Source of the DNA: Branchiostoma floridae
Lineage: Eukaryota > Chordata > Leptocardii > Amphioxiformes > Branchiostomatidae
Assembly: GCF_000003815.2 (NCBI RefSeq)
Contig: NC_049986.1
Span: 16,295,172-16,359,171 of the forward strand
Length of the DNA: 64,000 nt
Reading direction: 5' to 3'
The notes below the pieces were generated by a model. It was not told the DNA's origin. It saw only the letters and a list, made by a program, of their open reading frames with translations, and did not search any database. Shown piece after piece: positions 24,001-33,803 of the stretch. A program made the position numbers and the translations under genes. Positions within the stretch are counted from its first letter, which is position 1. The number at the start of each line of letters is the position of its first letter.

Positions 24001-27000
24001 CTGGAAATTTGACACAATTGGAGAATGCAATCATTGCATATAGTATAGTCAAGTTGCTGTTTTCCAATAAATGACAAGAAAATAAGCTGTAAGCTTGAGT
24101 ATGCCATCATCATATGCATGTCCTGTATTCAAATGTTGCAATAAAAAAATCTAAATTTGGGGTCCTCGTGACACGCTAAAAAGGGATTTTTACTTAGGCA
24201 GTATGGCTACATTGGTTAGATGAATAAACTGAATTGAATTCGGACAATGTTGTTCTTTGAAACAAGTCTAAAAAGTGTGATCTAAAGAAGCTTACAGGTC
24301 CATGGCTGCCATCTACTTTACAGGAAGGGAATGGAGAAGACGAGGTTGAAGAAGGGAAGTCAAGAAAAGGAGCTGAGAAGACAAGAACACGTGGTGGCAC
24401 CAGGAAGAGAAGGGACTTTGATGTCCCTCCTCCTCCCTCAAGGATGGGGACTCGGGGCAAGAAGATTTCCTTCAAGGTACATCAGTTACTCTGCTTGGAA
24501 GTGGGCCATATGTAAATGTGTAGAAAAGAGTACATTTATGACCTGTCATGTGAAGAAATTAAGATACAATCATGTCTGTACAATTGACTGCCTCTAAAGT
24601 AAGATCACCTGCCCATTGTGAGTGATTTGAAAAGTTTTTTCTATTGATACAAGCATCGGAAAGGTCCTATCTCCACATAGACCAGATTTTCTTCTTGGCC
24701 AGTTTTGATTGTTCACATGTCTTTCTGCTACAGTTTAATATCATATTTTGCTGATTTGTAACATAAAGATCTATATGTATGTGCAGGAACTAGCATCCCC
24801 TGTGAGAGACGACTCCCCCCCACCCAGGAAGAGGAGAATGAAGAGTATCTACATCCAGACGGACGGTGCTGATGCTGGGGAGGATGAGGACTACACCCCG
24901 GGGGGCCGCTCCCCCTCCCCCACCCCCACCAGGAGACGGAGGAGGAGACCCAAACGGACGGATCCTGCCGACAGGAAACTGGAGTGCGACAAGTGTGGCA
25001 AAAAGTAGGGACCCATCTGCATCCTGTAGAAACATGTTTAAGATCGCTTAGCACTTTTTTACAGGTCTTTAAAACTATCCAGAGAAGATGCCCCTACTGT
25101 ACTTGGTGATAACAAATTCCACTCTACGATAGTTCTGGGATAATGCGAATTTTTGAACACATCAATCCTAGGTTGGTAACTCTGGCACTTGAAGGCATGA
25201 CTTTTTCTTGCTCTATTTTGAGCTGGTATTAGATACTTATCAGTTGGTACGTCCACCAGTTTATTTGGTCATTTTGTACATCATGCAAAGTACATCTGTA
25301 TGGTTCAGGTACAGCACTGTTCAGAGTCTGCACAGCCACAGAAGTCTGCACCACGGCAAGAAGACCTACCCGTGTGAACAATGTGGGCAGGAGTTCAAGA
25401 TGATCAGGCTGCTGAAGCGCCACCAAGTAGAGCACACAGGTACTACAGCAACCCCCTGTAACTCCCCTCCAACACAGTATGCTAGTTGTTGGGGAGTTAT
25501 TTAATGGAAGCAAAATTCATTACAACTTCAGGTAGCTGACTAACTGTAGAAATATTGGCAGATACAAAGCTTTGGTTTTGATAGTATGTAGCTTATATTG
25601 TAAATTCAACACCATTTCTGACTACGTCGATGTAGGTTAGACATCCAGGTAATAAGATACGCCAAAAAGTAGTTACTCAAGCAACTTGATATGCTTTTGG
25701 AAACCATTTCTGACTGTCCTGTCATTACCATATGATCTGTGTCAAATATGGCACAAAACAATGGATGTTAAATGTGTTCAAGCTCTGACTTGTATGATTT
25801 TGTGGTTTATGGATTTTTGTTCAGGATTATCTTTAGAATTAGAGTTTTAAAGTCCTGGAGATGTTTTTTGTCACATTTGATTTCATCAATTTGTTGATGT
25901 CAATTTTCCTTCTGTAGGCCATAAGCCGTTCCAGTGCGGCCAGTGTGAGAGACAGTTCATGGACAAGGGTGACATGAAGCGGCACGAGCGCACGGTCCAC
26001 TCCCCCGCCTCCCACATCTGCGAGATCTGTGACAAGAGGTTCAAGACGCTGGAGTGCTTCGAGAAGCACAAGGACAAGCACCTCAAGGTACAGCAACAAC
26101 TTAACACATTGACCTCATAGTCTGGTACCCAACCCTTTGAGTATTATAGCTGTGGGGTCTTCTTTGCAAATAATGTCACAACTATAAGCAGAGAGGAGGA
26201 AAGAGGCTTGGTAGCTGTAACATGGTTGGATACCAAGCTATTCACCCTGTACTTTGTCTTTGGGAAAATGTGACATGTTTGTTTTGTGATCAAATCAGAC
26301 TCAATAGTAACAAATCAGCTAAAATAAAAGCTGCCAAAGCACAGCTAGTTGAGAACTACCATACCATCTTTAAAGGTGAAACTAGTCCAATAGCCTTTTT
26401 GAGACCATAAGGTCAGTGAGTTGTTGTTTCACTGTTTCAAGGCCTAGGGTATGGTACTTGAAGGTGGAGCCCATCCCTCTCATTCCACAGCCTTTTACCT
26501 CTCCAACCAAAGTCAGTTACCCAGTTTTACACCTTAGTAGAGTGAGGAAAGTTGTGTGCTTTTCCCATCAACAGAATGTCTAGCTAAAAACAGAAGCTAT
26601 GACCTCTCAATCTCGAATCTGCAAGTATTCTACTATCCACTATGCCTTTTGATGCCATACCTTATAACTGAGACATCTATATTATCTATATTCTATAGGA
26701 CCCCACGTTTAAAACCAAGAAGAGCACCCAGTGTGACTTCTGTGGGGAGATGTTCCAGACACCCCGGAAGATGGAGGTCCATCGCAGGAAACACACCAAC
26801 GACAGGCCCTTCCAGTGTGAGCTGTGTGGGAAAGGTTTCTACACATTGAAAGACCTGAAGGTGAGGCAGGAACTGGGAAGGGAAAATACAAGAAACCTGA
26901 CTACAATTTTGTAGGGCTCATGAAGAAAAATACTATGATCAGAGATAAATTTAGGAATGCAAATGTATAATGCTTTTAAAGCAGTAATGGTAAATTTCTT

Positions 27001-29637
27001 TTACAAGGAGGGGGTGCTAGCCCTTCCCATTTTACGTCCCTTCCTAAAGACGGGTGCATCCCCAATCAAGATGCCCTACCCAGGATTTGAACCAGGGTCT
27101 CCCAGCACCAACAAATAGGAACCGAGAGCTCAACTGTGAAGCTGCTACCATTTGAGCCACAGAGGCATCATCCTATATCTCTTTACATGCATGTAGTTAG
27201 ATGCATGTTCTTACTCAGTTTGCTATCAATATACAATGTAGCTCTAATGCATTGATGAAGGTTAGACATCCAGGTAACAAAATATGCCAAAAAGCAGTTA
27301 TTCAAGCAACTGGATATGATTTTGGAAATGGTCAGATGTTTCAGATAGATTTCACTATCATTCATCAGTGATACTGAATAGATCTAATAGAAACTCATGT
27401 TGCTCTTGCTTTATACCATCAGTATGTATGGTTTATCTGTTCCCTATTTCCAGGTGCACAAAAGGATCCACACAGGAGAGCGACCCTACAAGTGTACCTA
27501 CTGTGATGCTGCCTTCACCCAGTGGTCGTCCTGGAGCGGTCACCAGAAGACTCACACCAAGGAGAAGCCCTTCCTGTGCTGTACCTGTGGGAAAGGCTTT
27601 GCAGAGAGGGAGTACCTCAAACGGCATGAGAGAACACACACTGGTAAACACAATCATTATATTCATATTCCTTTATTCCTATAGCCGTTATTACATACTA
27701 TGCTATAGAACAGAAAACTAAGAAGGGTAGATAAAGATGGTTCCCAGATCTTCTGTGCTACCCCAATGGTCAAATAGATAAACTAAGAGATAGATAAGAT
27801 ATTTTAGTTACTATACAGTGTACATTATTTTTTAGCCCTGCAAAAAAAGTGTGCCCTGTATTCACTCACTCACTCACTATCCATGGTTAGATCATACTGC
27901 TGCTGGGATTCCTGACACAGGGGTAGGCAGCAGTTGGCTAGTCTTCACACTCCGCTTCCATGCGGCTCTGTCCAGTGGGTCGACCCCTGTTAGACCACAC
28001 GTTATTATTCATGTATACATTTGCAATACATGTATGTATAAGGCTGATTGGTGAACTCTGAACTTTAACCTGTCTAGGTGAGCGACCCTTCACCTGTGAG
28101 GTTTGCGGGTCAGGGTTCATGGATAGGAACGGGCTGCGCAGACACAAGCGTATCCATAGCGACGACCGGCCTTACCGCTGTCCTCATTGCAATGCTGGTA
28201 GGAGGAACATTTCTCCTTTCAAACCACACTGTTGATTTATATTTGTAAGGTACACTGTACTTCTTAGTCTTCCAATGTCAATTGTTCAGAATCCTTTATG
28301 TTTAAATTTTTTTAGATTTCTGTACAGAGTGTACTACTACTACTGTCAGTCAGTCTATGCAGACTATGACACTACGCAAGTACAATGACAACGTTTGGTA
28401 ACAAAACTACATAAACTTAATGATACAACTTGAAAATTATTATGGTAAAAGTCCAGAGTATACACTGTTCAATATCTATATCAAATTTTTGCTTTGAAAA
28501 TCAACTTAGCAGCAATCTGTTTTATTGCTACTGGACAGTATTTGTCTTCGTATATTTGACTGCTGGTCTATATTAATCTTGTATACTAGTAAACGTTTGG
28601 AATCGCATTGTTAGCAGTGACACCTAGCTACAGTGTGAAATAGGAGCAGTCAGTATGGTTGCCAGAATCAGAATGTTGCTTTGAAATGTACATATGTCAT
28701 TGTAAACAACAAACCTTGTAATTCTTTACTTTAAATGTTTTCCCCAGGATTTAAGCAGTGCTCCAACATGAAGGCTCACATCAAGACCCACTTCAAGGCA
28801 GCTAACCTGGTGAGCGTGAAGCCGGTGGAGACCATCGACATCAACGCCCTGAACATCCCCATCAGTGTCCAGCCGCAGGACGCGCAGTTCAGGCAGCAGA
28901 TCGGCCAGATCCAGCTCCAGGAACAGATCATACCGGTCAGCAACGTCCAGGTCAACGCGGTGCCGGTCAGTGGGGGAGAGCAGACCATCACCACCATGCC
29001 GATGACCGTCAACGTTCCGGTAAGACTTTTATTTCTTGTATATAATCATGCTAATTTTTTTGTTTGCTTGGAGCATATTTGTTAAGCTTGGAGAGGTTTC
29101 TAAGTGCTTTTATCTGTTAAACTCAAGTTATTCTAGTGACCTGACATAGCCTGGAATCCAGCCTTGTTAGCCTTGGTCTGTTTCCAGTGTAGTATCCTTA
29201 CTTGTGCAAGGATACAATTCTAAATGTTCATAGGAGCTTAATCATGGTGTCTATATCCTTGTTGTATTTTGTCTAACCCTTACACATTTTACATGTACCT
29301 CTTCCCTCATAACCTCAATAAAAAGTGGCCTGCAGGCAAAGGTTCACCCCAAAACAAACAGTTATTTACTTGAATGTGTATTTTGTTTGTTTTTGGGAGA
29401 CAACTTGTGGATGTGACCTGTCACCTGTTTTGCCTCACCCTCCATTTGATATGGAAAGTTCAATAAACAAATTAACTGTCTAACACCTGATGTTTTTGTT
29501 CCCAGGTGAGTGAGGTGACCCAGGTGGCAGTGTCCCTACCCCAGGGGGTACACATCCCCGGCCAGGTGACGCCAGCCCAGAACAGGATAGAGACGTCAGA
29601 GGCCACAGAGTTCATCACACACCTGCTACTGGTCTGA
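21023..29637 (+). CDS. BTB/POZ protein with ten C2H2 zinc fingers (ZBTB-like)
   Basis: Exons joining in phase: 21023-21033, 22124-22274, 22911-23208, 23799-23956, 24324-24476, 24787-25004, 25309-25439, 25918-26087, 26699-26860, 27454-27643, 28078-28197, 28748-29019, 29506-29637, about 720 residues. The BTB domain spans the first two main exons (LCDVNIQVGDQSFPAHKAVL, then FMYTGKI). An acidic and a basic linker follow, with AT-hook-like RGGTRKRR. Fingers 1-10 run from CDKCGKKY to CPHCNAGFKQ, several split by introns and some joined by TGERP-type linkers. The tail is Gln/Val rich and ends FITHLLLV. It is a nuclear transcription regulator that should dimerise through BTB; the exact ZBTB orthologue is not recognised. 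An alternative start is M22170 (MDTGVPAATS), in a strong context; the 21023 start is supported only by phase and the YY1-like site. Confidence 0.92.
23505..23603. repeat. Dispersed ~97-bp repeat, copy 1
   Basis: ATCATACTGCTGCTGGGAT and the following GACACAGGGGTAGGCAGCAG recur at 27892-27988 with only a few differences, in the same orientation, in another intron of the same gene. No TIR or tail is visible; it is probably a piece of a larger dispersed element. Confidence 0.75.
26398..26650 (-). repeat. tRNA-type SINE, family B, in BTB-ZF intron
   Basis: The segment shares ordered words with 34270-34520, 51040-51310, 58914-59165 and, partially, 23640-23790: GGAGCCCATCCCTCT-like, CCTTTTACCTC, CCAAAGTCAGGTACCCA-like, GAGTGAGGAAAGTTGTG-like, and finally a region resembling a reversed tRNA promoter. 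In the 58914-59165 copy the minus strand reads GGTTTGAAATCC, near the pol III B box GGTTCGANTCC. The tRNA-like head is therefore at the right end. Confidence 0.6.
27003..27175 (-). repeat. tRNA-derived SINE in BTB-ZF intron 9
   Basis: Read on the minus strand, the element starts with a tRNA-like head: TGGCTCAAATGGTAGCAG (A-box-like) and GGTTCAAATCC (an almost perfect B box), followed by a body ending GAAGGGACGTAAAATGGG. A strongly diverged relative may lie at 12870-12950 in ROCO intron 4. It differs from the family-B SINE at 26398-26650. Confidence 0.75.
27252..27372 (-). repeat. Dispersed repeat with hammerhead-like core
   Basis: GGTTAGACATCCAGGTAA, TATGCCAAAAAG, and CAAGCAACTGGATATGATTT form a dispersed repeat also present, shorter and more diverged, at 25630-25706. 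On the minus strand its right end reads CTGATGA, a six-base-pair stem with one bulge (GATAG/CTATC at its centre), then GAAAC, which are the two conserved boxes of hammerhead ribozymes in the correct order. A closing stem III is not evident. Confidence 0.5.
27892..27988. repeat. Dispersed ~97-bp repeat, copy 2
   Basis: Copy of 23505-23603 in the intron before the exon at 28078. Most differences are single substitutions such as CAGTTGG for CAGTCGG. Confidence 0.75.
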
Positions 29638-29680
29638 ACAGAATAGTCTGGAGTACTGGTGTTAGTGTTAAATTATCATC

Positions 29681-29826
29681 AAAAGGAGGAGATCATATGG
29701 TGGCATAAGGGAGTATCAAAGCTGTCCAAGGATTGCAGCCTGCCAAGGAGTGTCCATTTCCTACCGGATACACACCTTTGCCACCTTTGATACTACATGT
29801 ATCTTATGCCACCATATGATCTCCTT
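29681..29826. mobile_element. Fold-back element downstream of BTB-ZF gene
   Basis: GGAGATCATATGGTGGCATAA at the left is mirrored by TTATGCCACCATATGATCTC at the right. The interior holds AGTATCAAAGCTGTCCAAGG and ACCTTTGATACTAC, the same palindromic core as at 17958-18051, but with different outer arms. It lies within the probable 3' UTR of the BTB-ZF gene. Confidence 0.75.
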
Positions 29827-31187
29827 GGAGATTTTGTATTCGCCAGATGAAATATGTATGGATCCTCCCAGGTACAAAATGTACAGTCAAAACCAGGGCT
29901 GTCTCCAGGTTTAAATTTTTTCCACCTCATTCACTGTTTGGGAGTCCATGTATGTTGTTAAATCTGTTATTAAATTTCAAGCTGATGAAGGATGGAAATG
30001 CTACTTATTCAATGTGTATTCCCCAGAACTTTATGTATCATCGGCTATGAACAATTTTGAATGTACATAGTACAAATAAATGTTTGTTTCTTGAATGAAA
30101 CATTATTCCAAGTCACTGATATCAGTGGATTTCAATTGACAATGTACTATGTACTGTCACCTCTCTATAGTCTTGAGCACAATTGTATGTTAGCTTATCC
30201 TGTAGCACATTCAAGTAGCCGTTTGGCTACCAATTCTTTATTGGTTTGCATCAGACAGCAGAGAGGAAGTTAAACTAGTAAAATTTGGCTCTTGGCTTAA
30301 GAAATGGAATATAAAAATAGACCCCAGACAAGAATACCTTCAGGACCAACTTCCAAGAGCTGAAAAACATCACATTTCAAAGATTGTGGCAAGTCTGTGA
30401 AAACATTTCTATAAATTCTCTGAGTTCCATGAGCTTATTTTGAATCAGACATTCATTGCAGGAAACAAAACCTTCAAGTTGTGTCAACTTGCTGCTATAC
30501 TTACAACTGAGACATTTATCAGGTGGATTACACCGTGTATATATCCCACATGTTGGAAAATCATATTGTTGATGTATATATGAATGCTGTAGTGGTACCC
30601 GGATGTTATGGAGAATGGATTTTGTTCTGTGGAATTATCTATTGCATTCATGATCACTACCGGAACTTGTTTTGTATGTACTGTGATAACATGATGGAAC
30701 TTTTGTGGCACAAACAATTGTCCATGTCATGTGTTAACTACTCTAGAATCTTGACTCAAAAACCATGTCATAGATATGTGATAAACGGAAAGAAAATCCC
30801 AAGAAGCTACTAGCATACAGTGTCATTTAGTGAGTATGTAAGCTATTGTGTTACTAGTTGATTGATTGAAACTTTTGAATATGCCCTTGTTTATATCTTT
30901 ATTTGAATTGCAGATTTTAGTTGTTTTTTTGCCTACTCCATATTACATGTATTAGTATCGTTCCTTAATAATGAACTTTCCAGCCTCCATCTGCTGAATA
31001 TATATGTACAGAGTTACCTATGAGTTACTCAAAGAAATGTGGAAGGTAAAGTTTGTATATTTTCTTTTATTCAATATAGATATGCAACAACACCATCTAC
31101 ATGTATATAGTGTGCAGGGATATACTACTATCACATGCAAACAGGAGAAATATAGTGTAGATATATGATTAGATACTGTGTTTACGT
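29827..31187. other. 3' UTR/flank of BTB-ZF gene
   Basis: AT-rich. AATAAA at about 30075 is a plausible polyadenylation signal for the gene ending at 29637. No other gene seen. Confidence 0.45.
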
Positions 31188-31453
31188 TAGGGGTGGGTAC
31201 CGGTACAGAAAATTCAGGTACAGGTACGGTGCAGGTCCAGACCTGAACCTGATTGTCTACTTTGCTCTTGTTAATTTCTTGCACTGGTAAATCACGAAAC
31301 ACATGAACACCTGCTGTTAAAATCTGTTCATTTTCTAACCGGTACAATATCCGGTCCACTGTTGTTTTTTTCAGGTCCTCTTTTTTTGTCTGGTCCAACA
31401 AGAAAATAAAAGGTTTTGTACCAGTACGTACAATGTACTGGTACCCACCCCTA
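31188..31453. mobile_element. hAT-like MITE, relative of 419-830
   Basis: Ends TAGGGGTGGGTACCGGTAC and its near-complement at the right. Flanking 8-mers GTTTACGT and GTGCACGT match at 6 of 8. AGGTAC/GTACC words crowd the ends, and CAGGTCCAGACCTG parallels CAGGTCCGGACCTG of the element at 419-830. Confidence 0.7.
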
Positions 31454-31976
31454 GTGCACGTAGTACAGATTATATCCTAATAATACTACATTAAAAGTGA
31501 AATTTGTCGCTTTGATGCGCACTTCACAAAATCATGAAACCTTGCCTACAACACTTTAGTTAATAAAAGCTGCAGTTGCACAATAAGTTTACCTTGAGGA
31601 ATGGAAATTTCAATCATGTTCTGTAGGAAAATCTCATGAATAGTCCTGGAATTGTTAGCCATTTGGAAAAGGTTCTGTTAATTTATGCCAGATCGAAGTT
31701 ATTTGCAAGCTCTAAAAAGTGTTTTTCACCATATATCTTTCACAATATCTAGTCAAAGCTGTAGGAAATATACAATATCCAATGTCCTGTTAAAATTTTT
31801 GGAATGACAGTTTGCATTGATTGGCATAATTTTATCAAAATTGCTTATAGTCTTAAACCAAGTGCATTTAAGTTCCAAAGTAACTTCTGCCAAAAGATGC
31901 AACAATACTGCAAACCCATATAGCACAATTATTAAATGCATAGCAGCATTATGCGTGGAGAAACAGCTGGCCCTCT

Positions 31977-33536
31977 TCAGTATGTGAAAGGGCTCTCCGT
32001 CTGCTTTCTTCCAGAGCGCCTCCTAGCGGAGTTCCTGGACAGCACATTGCGCCACCCGCTTGCCCTGTCGCGTTCCATTGAAGCCTGTATGAAAGTATAG
32101 TATGAAAGAACATGGAAGCTTGAGTGTCAGTTTCCAGTCATAGCAATATCCAAGGGCACTCGAAAACAAAGGGTACAGAAAAGTTGTGTTTAGGTGTACT
32201 CAATGTATTTACATAGGAATGCAAGCACCACAGCCAACCCAATGAAAACAAATAAGGCATACAACAGGAGTGTGCTTTTTGCGTGTGGCCGTGGTACTCG
32301 TTCAGAAAACGACATATTATTCAAATCCACGAATCAACTGATGTAGATTGTTCATGTAAAACCAATCAGTTGGTAAATTTTGGCCTGGGTTGAATCTTGA
32401 ACGTTTTCAGAGTCTCAAATGTTTAGCCGCGAGACATAAAGAAAACAGTACAAAATTGTGAAAGCCCGATAAAAACACGTCAAAAACAGCCGTAGCCGAA
32501 TCTCTGCTTGGAGAGGCCCGCTTGGAGAGCACAGATTAAGTTGTTTCACTGATCACCTCTATCCGTCATTTACTTCCTCCCTCACTCAATCCATTAATCA
32601 ACCAGTATCAATCTAATCTTCTCGAATGCCTAAACTCATCACTAGGTCAGAATTCGGTATACAACTCTCCTCTATAACTGTGCGAGAGGACGAAAATACT
32701 CGGCAGCTATAACGTGCAGGTTTAGACGCCAAGCTGTGCAACATAACAGATCAACAAACGTCTCTCACCCTGGGAGACGTCAGACTCATGGCGGTCTCCA
32801 CCATCCTCCTGGCGGTGTCCACGTCCTCATCGTCCGAGTCCCCGGTACTCCCGTACCCGCCCGACTTCAGGTACCCTCCGGACTTGGACCGCCGGTCAGG
32901 CTTACGGTCATCTATGTCATGGTAGGAAACTGCCGGCTTGTCGCCCAGATTCTGCGAACATTAACAGAAAATAACAGAAAATTTAGGTTCTAATGGGGAT
33001 GCCTGACACAGATAGCTAGGATAAAATTGGTTTTGTCGTCAACCTGTGCTTAAGAAATTAAGAAACATTATGTTGCACTGTTTTCACAACATCCACTACA
33101 GCACTGAAATCACATGCAAAAATTACATTTCCATCAGGCGGCCTGGTACGGCAGCAGTGCTTTGCAGTACGAAATTTGTGAAAAAGTACACTAGAGCTTC
33201 ACTGCGAGTGCTAAATATGTGCCTGCTTTCCTGGTTCGCAACCGAGATTTTCAGCCCAAATCGAGTAGTTTATGACACCAACTGATAGCAAAATATCAAA
33301 GGATTTTTATTTTTCCCAAATTTTCCTCATATCTGCTTTTCCCCGTACCTCGAAATCCAGCTCGTTCCAGCCTTTCTGGAACTTGGTATCCAGGTGCAGC
33401 GGAGACTTGAGGCGGGGCATGTGGTCACAGTACGTGCTCGGCCACACCCGCTTGGTCACCGGGAGGACCATGTCTCTCTGACGCCGCGGGGAGATGGAGC
33501 GGGGAGTGGTTCTCTTCTTCTTCATGTCGTCTGGAT
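31977..33536 (-). CDS. Unrecognised gene, last three exons
   Basis: Exons with good splice sites and consistent phase: 33349-33536 (phase 1 entry), 32769-32951, and 31977-32084 ending in TGA. Together they encode 158 full codons. Exon one reads DPDDMKKKRTTPRSISPRRQ, then a possibly globular stretch with WPSTYCDHMPRLKSPLHLD and KGWNELDFE. Exon two is polar with two SGGY repeats and an acidic patch GDSDDEDVD. The last exon is strongly basic (SRNSARRRSGRKQ) and ends SPFTY. Composition suggests an intrinsically disordered, probably phosphorylated, protein; SPR and SP sites are frequent. I do not recognise the family and no membrane segment is present in these exons. Upstream exons should lie above 33540 but none could be established. 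Confidence 0.6.
32190..32315 (-). CDS. Possible 41-residue membrane micropeptide
   Basis: The ORF starts MSFSERVPRPHAKS, continues with about 20 hydrophobic residues (LLLYALFVFIGLAVVLAFL) and ends CKYIEYT. It lies in the intron between the exons ending at 32769 and starting at 32084 of the unrecognised gene, same strand. An in-frame TGA 21 bases upstream with no acceptor between shows it is not an alternative exon of that gene. The basic N side and short C side would suit a type-II or tail-anchored micropeptide. The start context is weak, and chance is possible at this length. Confidence 0.3.
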   Translation of the reverse strand: MSFSERVPRPHAKSTLLLYALFVFIGLAVVLAFLCKYIEYT

Positions 33537-33738
33537 CTATATAAGACATCAAGCAAAGAAAAAAAAAACGGGTCTGGATTAAATTCCTTGTTACCTAGCT
33601 ATAGATGCTTGACAGAAGATTGGAATCAAGAGTGGTCCGCTTCTTCATGTAAAGCAAAACGGGTCAGGATTAAGTTTCTTGTCAACTAAATTTAGTAGCT
33701 TGACAGAAGGTATAGAGCTCTGTCAGATACTAGTACTA

Positions 33739-33793
33739 TAGCTCAGTCGCAGTGACTGCGACTGAGCTAGAGGAAGGAGCTTTTAAGCTCCTT
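33739..33793. repeat. Two adjacent near-perfect palindromes
   Basis: TAGCTCAGTCGCAGT (33739-33753) and its exact complement (33755-33769) are separated by one base. Five bases later, AAGGAGCTT and AAGCTCCTT (33774-33793) pair around two bases. Both could extrude as hairpins or cruciforms. Confidence 0.85.
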
Positions 33794-33803
33794 GGCTAGA
33801 GTG

